A stretch of DNA of 24,092 nt from Methylococcales bacterium. Lineage in GTDB: Bacteria; Pseudomonadota; Gammaproteobacteria; Methylococcales; Methylomonadaceae. Made by a program: the position numbers and the translations under genes. Position 1 is the stretch's first letter. Each line of letters begins with the position of its first letter. Location: the NCBI GenBank assembly GCA_009692395.1, contig SHZG01000011.1, forward strand, positions 1-24,092, written 5' to 3'. Below the pieces are notes generated by a model that ran no database searches, had not been told where the DNA came from, and saw only the letters and a list, made by a program, of their open reading frames with translations. Of the stretch, positions 16,110 to 23,945 are shown one piece after another.

Positions 16110-17087
16110 ATGAAAACACCGATTCATATAGCAGTGACAGGCGCGGCAGGGCAAATTAGTTATTCATTACTGTTTCGTTTAGCCTCAGGTTCTTTGTTAG
16201 GCCCTGAGCAACCTATCATCTTACATTTGCTGGAAATTACCCCTGCCTTGAAAGCATTAGAAGGGGTGGTAATGGAATTAAATGATTGCGCTAGCCCGTT
16301 ATTACGCCGTATTGAAATGACTGATGATCCCAAAGTGGCGTTTAAAAATGTGGATTATGCGTTTTTAGTCGGTGCGCGTCCACGCGGCGCAGGTATGGAA
16401 CGGAAAGATTTATTAGAAGCCAATGCGGCGATTTTTTCAGCGCAAGGTCAAGCGTTAAATGATGTTGCTAGTCGTGATGTTAAAGTATTGGTGACAGGTA
16501 ATCCTGCCAATACTAACGCGCTCATCGCCTTAAAAAATGCCCCTGATTTAAGCCCAGCTAATTTTTCTGCCATGACTCGTTTAGATCATAATCGCGCCAT
16601 TAGTCAGTTAGCAGAAAAATGTGGCGTGTTAGTCACCGATATAAAAAATATTACTATCTGGGGTAATCATTCAAATACCCAATATCCCGATTTACATCAC
16701 ACCAAAGTCAAAGGACAAGACGCGCTATCGTTAGTGGACAAAAATTGGTTTGTGAATGACTTTATTCCTAGCGTTCAGCAACGCGGTTCAGCAGTGATTG
16801 CGGCGCGGGGACAATCCAGCGCAGCTTCAGCGGCTAATGCGGCAATTGATCAAATGCGTACTTGGATATTCGGCACAGAAGAAGGTGATTGGGCTAGTAT
16901 GGGCGTGTTATCCGATGGCAGTTATGGCATCGACAAAGGCTTGATTTATTCGTTTCCTGTTACCGTGATTAATGGCAAAACGGAAATTGTTAAAGGCTTG
17001 GCTATTAATGATTTCAGTAAACAAAAAATGCGTGAAACGGAAGTTGAGCTAAAAGAAGAACGCGAGGCGGTTAAGAATTTGTTTTAA
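16110..17087 (+). CDS. mdh: Malate dehydrogenase
   Basis: Mdh interconverts malate and oxaloacetate with NAD(H); in a methylotroph it serves both the TCA cycle and C4 acid turnover of a serine cycle. The 325 residues match the cytosolic-type bacterial family (about 325-330) rather than the 312-residue E. coli type. The Rossmann loop VTGAAGQISYSL is at 9-20; substrate arginines lie in GARPRGAGMERKDLL; LDHNRA holds the Asp/Arg pair, and the catalytic base is His187 in WGNHSNT. It is the only gene of the region on the plus strand, divergent from mtdA and convergent with gltA, and is probably a single-gene transcript ending at the 17091-17129 hairpin. Confidence 0.97.
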   Translation: MKTPIHIAVTGAAGQISYSLLFRLASGSLLGPEQPIILHLLEITPALKALEGVVMELNDCASPLLRRIEMTDDPKVAFKNVDYAFLVGARPRGAGMERKDLLEANAAIFSAQGQALNDVASRDVKVLVTGNPANTNALIALKNAPDLSPANFSAMTRLDHNRAISQLAEKCGVLVTDIKNITIWGNHSNTQYPDLHHTKVKGQDALSLVDKNWFVNDFIPSVQQRGSAVIAARGQSSAASAANAAIDQMRTWIFGTEEGDWASMGVLSDGSYGIDKGLIYSFPVTVINGKTEIVKGLAINDFSKQKMRETEVELKEEREAVKNLF

Positions 17088-17090
17088 CAT

Positions 17091-17129
17091 TTATGCTAGA
17101 GACGTTGCCTTGCAACGTCTCTAGCATAA
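17091..17129. terminator. Bidirectional hairpin between convergent mdh and gltA
   Basis: A perfect 18-bp inverted repeat (TTATGCTAGAGACGTTGC and its complement) with a 3-base loop begins 3 bases after the mdh stop and ends 34 bases before the gltA stop. Position and symmetry fit a shared transcription terminator. No long U-run follows, and the stem resembles the dispersed palindromes of this genome, so it may be a repeat doing terminator duty. Confidence 0.7.
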
Positions 17130-17163
17130 TTAGGTCACTTAATTACCAATGCACATTACCATG

Positions 17164-18453
17164 CTAATTTTGCTCAGGCACGTCACGCTGTGCGACACCT
17201 GTATAAAGCTGTCTAGGACGACCAATTTTTTGTTCTGGATCAGCAATCATTTCATCCCAATGGGCAATCCAACCCACGGTTCTACCCATTGCAAACATCG
17301 CAGTAAACATATTAGTCGGAATACCTAAAGCATGAAAAACAATACCTGAATAAAAATCAACATTCGGATACAGTTTTTTGCTAATAAAATAATCATCCTC
17401 GAGAGCAATACGTTCTAATTCTAACGCCAATTTAAACAGCTTATCATCGTGCAAACCTAATTCCGTTAACACTTCATGACAAGTTGCTCGCATGAGCTTA
17501 GCGCGTGGATCGTGATTTTTATAAACCCTATGTCCAAAGCCCATCAATCTAAACGAATCATTTTTATCTTTCGCTCTGGCAATATATTGAGGCACACGCG
17601 ATACATCGCCGATGTCTTGCAACATATGTAGCACTGCTTCGTTCGCGCCACCGTGCGCTGCTCCCCATAAACACGCAATGCCTGAGGTAATACACGCATA
17701 AGGATTTGCACCACTAGAACCCGCTAAACGCACAGTTGACGTAGAGGCATTTTGTTCGTGATCAGCGTGTAAAATTAAAATTCTATCCAAGGCACGAACT
17801 AATACAGGATTAGCAACATAATCATCACACGGTGTGGCGTGCATCATACGCATAAAATTTTCCACATAGCCTAACTTATTGTTTGGATACATGAACGGTA
17901 AGCCCGTACTGTATTTATGACACATCGCCACGATAGTTGGCACTTTAGCGATTAAACGCACCGCACTTAAATCACGGTCGGCTTTTGATTTAATGTCCAA
18001 CGCGTCATGATAAAACGCTGATAATGCACCTACGACCCCCACCATAATTGCCATCGGATGCGCATCACGACGAAAACCTTTAAAGAAATTAGTGAGCTGA
18101 TCATGCACCATCGTGTGCATGGTAATCGTATGTTCAAACTTGTCAATTTGTGACTTATCGGGTAATTCACCATTCAACAATAAATAACATACTTCTAAAT
18201 AAGTACATTTTTCCGCTAATTGTTCAATCGGATAACCACGGTATAGCAACACACCTGCATCGCCATCTATGTAAGTAATGGTCGATCTGCAACTGGCTGT
18301 AGACGTAAAACCAGGATCATAAGTAAACATCCCTGTGTTTTTATACAAGGTTTGCACATCTAAGACATCAGGTCCTATCGTGCCAGATAAAACAGGCAAG
18401 TCACACAAAGATTGTGCGTTCTCATTCAAACTAAGATTACGTTGATTGCTCAT
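17164..18453 (-). CDS. gltA: Citrate synthase
   Basis: GltA condenses acetyl-CoA and oxaloacetate to citrate. The catalytic residues are visible: His in GAAHGGANE, His in GFGHRVYKNHDPRA, and Asp in YPNVDFYSG. With the N-terminal GDAGVLLYRGYPIEQLAEK segment this is the hexameric, NADH-sensitive type-II bacterial enzyme. I start at ATG 18453 (MSNQRNLSLNENAQSL, 429 residues; E. coli 427), preceded by GAGA at suitable spacing. A GTG at 18489 would add 12 residues and overlap the eda stop in a GTGA, so a coupled longer form is possible. It follows eda directly, an unusual partner that suggests one carbon-metabolism transcript. Confidence 0.95.
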   Translation of the reverse strand: MSNQRNLSLNENAQSLCDLPVLSGTIGPDVLDVQTLYKNTGMFTYDPGFTSTASCRSTITYIDGDAGVLLYRGYPIEQLAEKCTYLEVCYLLLNGELPDKSQIDKFEHTITMHTMVHDQLTNFFKGFRRDAHPMAIMVGVVGALSAFYHDALDIKSKADRDLSAVRLIAKVPTIVAMCHKYSTGLPFMYPNNKLGYVENFMRMMHATPCDDYVANPVLVRALDRILILHADHEQNASTSTVRLAGSSGANPYACITSGIACLWGAAHGGANEAVLHMLQDIGDVSRVPQYIARAKDKNDSFRLMGFGHRVYKNHDPRAKLMRATCHEVLTELGLHDDKLFKLALELERIALEDDYFISKKLYPNVDFYSGIVFHALGIPTNMFTAMFAMGRTVGWIAHWDEMIADPEQKIGRPRQLYTGVAQRDVPEQN

Positions 18454-18485
18454 GAATTTTCTCTTTAGGTTTTCAAAATGATGTG

Positions 18486-19130
18486 TCACTTTACATTATC
18501 TATCGCTAGTTGTGCTAATTCAGTGACTTTAGCCCAGTCTTTCGCTTTAACAGCATCTGCAGGAGCTAACCATGAACCGCCCACACACGCTACGTTATTC
18601 AACTGTAAATAAGCATTGTAATTTTCAGGTGAAATTCCACCTGTTGGGCAGAAAGTCACCTGTGGAATTGGCCCTGCAATGGCTTTTAACATCGGAATAC
18701 CACCAGCTGCTTCAGCAGGAAAAAATTTGAAACAATCCAAACCGTATTCCATACCCTGCATCAATTCTGACAACGTAGCAATCCCAGGAATTAAGGCAAT
18801 ATTGCCTTTTACCGCAGCGGCTAACAAAGTAGGCGTTAAACCAGGACTGATAGCAAACACTGCCCCTGCGTCTTCAGCCGCTTGTAATTGCTCAGGCGTG
18901 AAAATTGTTCCCGCACCCACAATAGCGTCTGGCACTTCTTGGCTAATCAATTTAATCGCTTCCAGCGCGATAGGTGTACGCAAAGTAATTTCTAATACGC
19001 GTATACCGCCCGCAACTAACGCTTTCGCCAATGGCACAGCATCGTCTAAATTTTGAATCACCATCACAGGCATGACAGGACTCGCAGTTAAAACGTCTTT
19101 CGGTTGAATTTTCCAGTGGTTTGTATTCAT
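18486..19130 (-). CDS. eda: KDPG aldolase (2-keto-3-deoxy-6-phosphogluconate / 4-hydroxy-2-oxoglutarate aldolase)
   Basis: Eda splits KDPG to pyruvate and glyceraldehyde 3-phosphate, the last Entner-Doudoroff step. The 214-residue trimeric barrel shows the N-terminus DVLTASPVMPVMVI, the general base Glu in VLEITLRT, the conserved GAGTIFTPEQL, the Schiff-base lysine in CFKFFPAEAAGG, and the phosphate-binding CPTGGIS. Length matches E. coli (213). It is separated from edd by about 1.2 kb of broken genes and repeats rather than lying next to it, so it probably has its own promoter. No ribosome-binding site is obvious upstream. Confidence 0.97.
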   Translation of the reverse strand: MNTNHWKIQPKDVLTASPVMPVMVIQNLDDAVPLAKALVAGGIRVLEITLRTPIALEAIKLISQEVPDAIVGAGTIFTPEQLQAAEDAGAVFAISPGLTPTLLAAAVKGNIALIPGIATLSELMQGMEYGLDCFKFFPAEAAGGIPMLKAIAGPIPQVTFCPTGGISPENYNAYLQLNNVACVGGSWLAPADAVKAKDWAKVTELAQLAIDNVK

Positions 19131-19159
19131 GATTTTTATTTTATAAAGTTAAGGTTTTT

Positions 19160-19239
19160 GTAGGTTGGGTTGCGGCTCTTTCCCAACCCAACAAATAGTA
19201 GAGAATGTTGGCTTGCCAAAAGACGGCAACCCAACCTAC
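19160..19239. repeat. Palindromic repeat, GTAGGTTGGG family, copy 2
   Basis: An 80-bp element with perfect 14-bp terminal inverted repeats, GTAGGTTGGGTTGC (19160-19173) and its complement (19226-19239), with an inner AACCCAACA segment as in copy 1 at 12293-12374. It lies 30 bases upstream of eda, and its right edge supplies the stop codon of the neighbouring antitoxin-like ORF. Confidence 0.8.
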
Positions 19240-19421
19240 ACTGCTTGATGTTCAGCCAATGCTACATTAATCAAGAAATCTAGCTTACCAGCGTTTGAAT
19301 CTGCTTCAATTTGCTTTTCCCAACGCGATTGCTCAAAGTCGATAAACCAGTCACGTAGTTTTGAAAACGACTCGTTATCTAATTCAGTAATTTGTTTTTC
19401 TAATACTTCGACACTAATCAT
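19236..19421 (-). CDS. Orphan antitoxin-like small protein, C-terminus ending in a repeat
   Basis: A 61-residue, charged, helical protein beginning MISVEVLEKQITELDNESF, with LRDWFIDFEQSRWEKQIEAD and AGKLDFLINVALAEHQAV. The pattern (short helix-rich N-terminus, W-[DE]-KQIE-D-x-x-AGKLD, ALAE) is what I recall for small antitoxin-like proteins encoded beside RelE/ParE-type toxins, which usually continue a few residues past ALAE with an AG-rich tail. Here the TAG stop is made by the first bases of the 19160-19239 repeat, so the natural end may be lost. No toxin gene follows; eda does. A GAGAG six bases before the ATG could serve as ribosome-binding site. The family call is from memory and moderate. 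Confidence 0.6.
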   Translation of the reverse strand: MISVEVLEKQITELDNESFSKLRDWFIDFEQSRWEKQIEADSNAGKLDFLINVALAEHQAV

Positions 19422-19454
19422 AACAAACTCTCAGTATTTAAAATGTTAACTAAG

Positions 19455-19500
19455 AGATGATTGTCGGGTTACGCTAACCCGACCTAGATACTAATCATCT
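19455..19500. repeat. Two-tier hairpin upstream of the antitoxin-like ORF
   Basis: Inner perfect 9-bp stem GTCGGGTTA with its complement and a CGC loop (19463-19483), enclosed by a perfect 8-bp outer stem AGATGATT/AATCATCT (19455-19462 and 19493-19500) with a 9-base bulge on one side. It separates the broken gene (ends 19506) from the antitoxin-like ORF, and may be another dispersed palindrome or a terminator for the former. Confidence 0.65.
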
Positions 19501-19505
19501 ACGAG

Positions 19506-20171
19506 TTATTGCCTGTAATTTTTTAAGAGTTCAAAACACAGCTCTTTTCCAGTTCCCCTTCTTGATTTTCGATTCCACCATGCACAGGCTGGATGAGGAA
19601 CAGAATTACGAGGTATGGAGGTTGTTAATTTGTGAGAAATTTTTTTAAATGCCTTTGAAGCAACAAAGCATATATGCTCTGGCTCTATAATTTCAATTAT
19701 TTGGTTAATAATTGAAACCGACTGTTCAACATCAATCTAAGATACTCTAATACTTTGACCAGTTTCTTCGGCTGGTCTTAGAAAAGCATGCATAAACGCA
19801 ACATGACATAACGAATTATTTGTTTTTGGAAAGCCAGAAGTAATTAATGAGTCCTCAATATTTCTAAAAATGGTTCTGCTTTTTGACCACTCTAATTGCT
19901 TTGTAAAATCATCATTCATGTTATTTACAACTTTTCTTGTGTTAATTTGATTGCCTTCCTGCTTAGACAAATCCACACTTGATTTCTTATACCATTCATT
20001 TGCATTTTTATGAATGGTGCTGTCCTTAGGAAAATAATGACTTTCTCCTAAAAGAAGAATCTTTGAATTTTCATCATAATTTTCACCGATAAAAGGCAGC
20101 AACTCTGGATAACTTTTATAGAAAGAGATTTATTTTAATCTGTCATCATATTTCTCAGTATGGTGTGTCAT
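19506..20171 (-). pseudogene. Broken gene with two in-frame stops, possibly uracil-DNA glycosylase-like
   Basis: One reading frame of 222 codons runs from ATG 20171 to TAA 19506, interrupted by TAA at 20130-20132 and TAG at 19737-19739. Ignoring these, it reads MTHHTEKYDDRLK / ISFYKSYPELLPFIGENYDE...KILLLGESHYFPKDSTIH...CHVAFMHAFLRPAE...GQSIRVS / IDVEQSVSII...HICFVASKAF...PHPACAWWNRKS...GKELCFELLKNYRQ. The parts form one continuous fold-like sequence, so both stops look like point mutations rather than gene ends. The GESHY near the start and HPxxAWWNR near the end recall proteins annotated as uracil-DNA glycosylase-like, whose DNA-binding loop has a similar HP motif; this is tentative. A TTG at 20102 could start a shortened 121-residue product. 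It lies between edd and eda and splits that gene pair. Confidence 0.7.
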
Positions 20172-20242
20172 ATTTTTAGCTTGTAGGTTATTGAGGTGAA
20201 AAGAAAAAACTTTATCGTTCTCGTTCTCGTGCTGGTGTATCA

Positions 20243-20365
20243 CTGCCATTAAGTTAATGGATTTTTCTGTTCGTCCTGAGCTTGTCGAAGGGTGAGCGGA
20301 AAAATCCGAAGTGAAGCCATTCATGGTTCGACAAGCTCACCACGAACGGCTTAACTTAATGGCAG
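20243..20365. repeat. Palindromic element with 15-bp perfect ends between edd and the broken gene
   Basis: A 123-bp element bounded by CTGCCATTAAGTTAA (20243-20257) and its exact complement (20351-20365). Inside are GGATTTTTC (20259-20267) with its complement at 20299-20307, and two facing copies of a motif containing GAGCTTGTCGAA (20278-20289) and its complement TTCGACAAGCTC (20327-20338). The same TTCGACAAGCTC motif lies in the insert inside glycerate kinase (14055-14066). It begins 13 bases after the edd stop. A short ORF that runs through it (to 20324) is repeat-derived at its N-terminus and not listed as a gene. Confidence 0.8.
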
Positions 20366-20377
20366 CCTACGAAAAGA

Positions 20378-22198
20378 TTAATCCACCAAAAACAAATTAC
20401 TAGCCCCCGTCTCAGCAGAAGATGCACCTAAACGGAAACCGCCAAACATCTCGCGTCCCATACCGTAATGGTGATTTTTAGCGGAATTCGGCAATGGAAC
20501 GCGGGCATTAAATTCAGCGTTATCAACCAGCACGTTAATATCACCCGTTTGTAGATTTAAAGAAATAATGTCGCCGTTCAACACTTTCGCTAACGGGCCG
20601 CCCATTTCACATTCTGGGTAAAGATGAATCACTGAAGGCACTTTACCTGATGCACCTGACATACGACCATCGGTGACTAGCGCGACTTTAAAACCTTTAT
20701 CTTGTAATACGCCTAACGGGGGCGTGAGTTTGTGCAGTTCGGGCATACCATTCGCACGCGGGCCTTGAAAACGAATCACCGCGATAAAATCTTTTTCTAA
20801 TTCACCTCGTTTAAACGCAGCAAGCATATCTTCTTGGTCATCAAATACCACCGCAGGGGCTTGAACGATTTGATGATCTTCTGAAACGGCGGATAGTTTA
20901 GAAATACCTCGTCCCAAATTACCGTGCATAACGTGTAAACCACCGCCTGTAGCAAAGGGTTTTTCTACACTACTTAACACTTCTGGGTCTAAAGAGGCGT
21001 TAGGCACAGGTTTCCAGACTAATTTATTATCAATGAGTTTAGGTTCTTGGCTGTAGCTATCCATACCGCGCTCATCGGCGACCGTCAAAATATCTTGATG
21101 TAATAAACCGTGTTTTAACAATTCCGCAATTAACACGCCCAAACCGCCTGCGGCTTGAAAGTGATTAACGTCCGCAGGGCCATTCGGATAAATTTTGGCT
21201 AATTGTGGAATGACTTTGGATAGGTTATCAAAATCATCCCAATTCAACACAATGCCAGACGCGCGGGCGATAGCGACTAAGTGCATGGTGTGATTAGTTG
21301 AACCGCCCGTAGCGAGTAAACCAATAACGGCATTGACGATGGCTTTTTCAGAAACGACATGGGCAATCGGACGATAATCATCACCCAAGGCAGTAAATTT
21401 TAACACTTGTTTAGCGGCGGCTTTGGTGAGTTCATCGCGTAACGGCGTATAAGGATTAATAAATGAACTACCAGGAAGATGCAAGCCCATCAGCTCCATC
21501 ATCATTTGATTACTGTTTGCCGTGCCGTAGAAAGTACACGTGCCAGCACTGTGATACGAGGCGGATTCAGCGGCTAATAATTCGGCGCGTCCAATTTTAC
21601 CGACTGCATAATCTTGACGAGCGCGGGCTTTTTCTTTGTTAGTCATGCCACTGGGCATAGGGCCTGCGGGAATAAAAATCGCAGGTAAATGTCCAAAACT
21701 TAACGCGCCAATTAATAGGCCTGGAACAATTTTATCGCACACACCTAAATATAACGCGCCATCAAACATATTGTGACTCATGCCGACAGCGGTTGCCATT
21801 GCGATTAAGTCACGACTAAATAGCGACAATTCCATGCCCGCTTGACCTTGAGTAATACCGTCACACATCGCAGGTACACCGCCTGCCACTTGCGCCACAC
21901 CACCTGCTTCACGAATCGCTGCTTTAATTAAATTAGGTGCGTCTTTGTACGGTTGATGCGCCGATAACATATCGTTATAAGAAGTGATAATAGCGATATT
22001 GGCTTTTTGATTACCTGTTAAATCAGCTTTTTCAGTCGCGCTACACGCCGCAAAACCATGCGCTAAATTGCCACAACCCATGCCTGAGCGAATCGGACCT
22101 TTTTTGGCAATGCCATCAATGTAGTTTAAATAAGCAGAACGAGTCGGGTAACTGCGTTCGACAATATCGTTAGTTATTTTTTCTATAGTGGGGTGCAT
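20378..22198 (-). CDS. edd: Phosphogluconate dehydratase
   Basis: Edd dehydrates 6-phosphogluconate to KDPG, the signature Entner-Doudoroff step, using an iron-sulfur cluster. The 606 residues match E. coli (603). Family motifs of the IlvD/Edd superfamily are intact: GMGCGNLAHGFAACS near residue 40, IITSYNDMLSAHQPY, MCDGITQGQAGMELS, the cluster cysteines in GVCDKIVPGLL and SAGTCTFYGTANSNQMM, and VTDGRMSGASGKVPS near the C-terminus. The Edd-type N-terminus and length favour Edd over dihydroxyacid dehydratase. It lies 108 bases after zwf in the same direction, and GAGAG a few bases before the ATG could bind ribosomes. Confidence 0.97.
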   Translation of the reverse strand: MHPTIEKITNDIVERSYPTRSAYLNYIDGIAKKGPIRSGMGCGNLAHGFAACSATEKADLTGNQKANIAIITSYNDMLSAHQPYKDAPNLIKAAIREAGGVAQVAGGVPAMCDGITQGQAGMELSLFSRDLIAMATAVGMSHNMFDGALYLGVCDKIVPGLLIGALSFGHLPAIFIPAGPMPSGMTNKEKARARQDYAVGKIGRAELLAAESASYHSAGTCTFYGTANSNQMMMELMGLHLPGSSFINPYTPLRDELTKAAAKQVLKFTALGDDYRPIAHVVSEKAIVNAVIGLLATGGSTNHTMHLVAIARASGIVLNWDDFDNLSKVIPQLAKIYPNGPADVNHFQAAGGLGVLIAELLKHGLLHQDILTVADERGMDSYSQEPKLIDNKLVWKPVPNASLDPEVLSSVEKPFATGGGLHVMHGNLGRGISKLSAVSEDHQIVQAPAVVFDDQEDMLAAFKRGELEKDFIAVIRFQGPRANGMPELHKLTPPLGVLQDKGFKVALVTDGRMSGASGKVPSVIHLYPECEMGGPLAKVLNGDIISLNLQTGDINVLVDNAEFNARVPLPNSAKNHHYGMGREMFGGFRLGASSAETGASNLFLVD

Positions 22199-22306
22199 AG
22201 TGCTCTCTCTTTAATTAATGGATATTCTAATTGCGCGGGAATTCATGCTGTCCGCTACTTAACGCGGCGCGTGGAAACCGGCCTTTAAGACCTGAAGGTT
22301 AAACGG

Positions 22307-23776
22307 TTATTCTTCCCAAGCTCTGCCATCTCTAGCAATCAACGCCACCGAAGCCACAGGCCCCCATGTTCCCGCTGGATAATGTTTGGGCGCGTCACCT
22401 GAATGTCGCCACGCATCTTGTATCGAATCAACCCACGTCCATGCTTGTTCGATTTCTTCACGGCTTAAAAATAGGGTGGGATTACCGCGCATGGCTTCCA
22501 GTACCAATTTTTCATAACCGCCAAAAATACGGCTTTTCTTAAAGGCTTCGGAGAAACTTAAATCCAACTTGGTTTTTTGGATTTTGATATATTCATCAAT
22601 TCCAGGGCTTTTATTGAGGATTTCCACTTCCACGCCTTCATTCGGTTGCAAATGAATAATCAATTTATTAGGCGGCAAATCACGGAAACTGTCGGCAAAG
22701 ATGTTGTGCGGTAACTGTTTAAAGTAAATAACAATCTCAGTGCGTTTGTTAGTCAAGCGTTTACCTGTGCGCAAATAAAACGGCACACCTGCCCAACGCC
22801 AATTATCAATATCAACCCGCAACGCGACAAAACTTTCCGTGGTGCTTTCAGTATTCGCGCCGTCTTCGTCTAAATAACTGGGAACGGCATTGCCTTTCAT
22901 ATAGCCTGCGGTGTATTGTCCACGCACCGTTTTTTCATCGACATTATTCAGCGTAATGGGTCGCAAGGCTTCTAGCACTTTGATTTTTTCGGCGTGGATA
23001 CTTTTAGCTTCCAGATTCACAGGTGGCTCCATGGCGATAAACGTCAGAATCTGCAATAAATGATTCTGCAACATATCACGCAACTGCCCTGTTTTATCAA
23101 AATACTCCCAACGCCCTTCAATACCGACTTCTTCTGCAACGGTAATTTGAATATGGTCGATGGTGTTGTGATCCCAGTTGGTGGTAAAAATAGAATTAGC
23201 AAACCGTAGCGCGAGTAGATTAAGAACGGTTTCTTTGCCTAAATAATGGTCGATACGAAACACTTGTGTTTCGCTAAATACTTTCGCGACTTCGTCATTG
23301 ATGACTTTAGAAGACGCTAAATCATGACCAATCGGCTTTTCCATCACCATGCGTGATTCATCGTTCAATATGCCTGATTGCGACAAGCCCTGACAAATTT
23401 TACTGAACAAAAATGGCGACACCGCAAAATAATTGACCGTGACTCTGGTAGTCGTATCCAACACGCTATGCAGTTGTTCATATTCATCCAGTTGCATTAA
23501 GTCGATTTTTAAATACGATAAACGAGCAGAAAAGCGTTTCCATACGGCATCATCAAGCGTGTCATTCAAAAATTCTTGCAAGCTCTTGTAAGCAAGAGCA
23601 ATAAACTCTGCATTGTCATGTGTATGCCTATCAACACCAATAATATGGGTTTCAGGCTCAATTAAATTAGCATTCTCCAGTCGATAGAGGGAAATAAGCA
23701 ACTTACGGCGCGATAAATCGCCCAGTCCGCCAAAGATAATTAAATCACAAGGTTTAAATGTTTTTTTGTCTTTCAT
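22307..23776 (-). CDS. zwf: Glucose-6-phosphate 1-dehydrogenase
   Basis: Zwf oxidises glucose 6-phosphate to 6-phosphogluconolactone with NADP(+) and/or NAD(+), feeding the Entner-Doudoroff and pentose-phosphate routes. The 489 residues match E. coli (491). The nucleotide-binding loop is GGLGDLSRRKL (16-26), a slight variant of the usual GASGDL. EKPIG is at 146-150 and the substrate-binding RIDHYLGKE at 174-182; the C-terminal YPAGTWGP is also typical. It is the first gene of the zwf-edd pair. The 6-phosphogluconolactonase gene (pgl), often nearby, is not in the window. No Shine-Dalgarno is clear; upstream, TCAACA and GATAAT 18 bases apart on the minus strand (near 23850-23880) could be a weak promoter. 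Confidence 0.97.
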   Translation of the reverse strand: MKDKKTFKPCDLIIFGGLGDLSRRKLLISLYRLENANLIEPETHIIGVDRHTHDNAEFIALAYKSLQEFLNDTLDDAVWKRFSARLSYLKIDLMQLDEYEQLHSVLDTTTRVTVNYFAVSPFLFSKICQGLSQSGILNDESRMVMEKPIGHDLASSKVINDEVAKVFSETQVFRIDHYLGKETVLNLLALRFANSIFTTNWDHNTIDHIQITVAEEVGIEGRWEYFDKTGQLRDMLQNHLLQILTFIAMEPPVNLEAKSIHAEKIKVLEALRPITLNNVDEKTVRGQYTAGYMKGNAVPSYLDEDGANTESTTESFVALRVDIDNWRWAGVPFYLRTGKRLTNKRTEIVIYFKQLPHNIFADSFRDLPPNKLIIHLQPNEGVEVEILNKSPGIDEYIKIQKTKLDLSFSEAFKKSRIFGGYEKLVLEAMRGNPTLFLSREEIEQAWTWVDSIQDAWRHSGDAPKHYPAGTWGPVASVALIARDGRAWEE

Positions 23777-23945
23777 TGTCTGTGTCAGCTAAAAAATACG
23801 AGGCGGGGTGAAAAAGAATCACAATAAACGTTATGGAGCGGGTCTTATTATCGCAGAATTTGTTTCAGGATGTTGACTTGATTGCTCTCGATAAAAACCG
23901 CTGTATTTAAGCTAAGTTACTATAGCTAACGCAGTATAAATTGAT

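Noticed and set aside
19737..19739. The in-frame TAG as a pyrrolysine or programmed readthrough site
   Set aside because: No supporting element is visible, a second in-frame stop (TAA) is present in the same gene, and the surrounding genes are decayed; a nonsense mutation is simpler.
20130..20324. A 64-codon minus-strand ORF
   Set aside because: Its first third is encoded by the palindromic element (HPSTSSGRTE is a typical translation of that repeat) and its last 13 codons are the front of the broken gene; it is not an independent gene.
23890..23940. A HexR-type operator upstream of zwf
   Set aside because: There is a repeated AGCTAA/TTAGCT-like motif around 23908-23931, but it does not match a palindromic operator that I can name.
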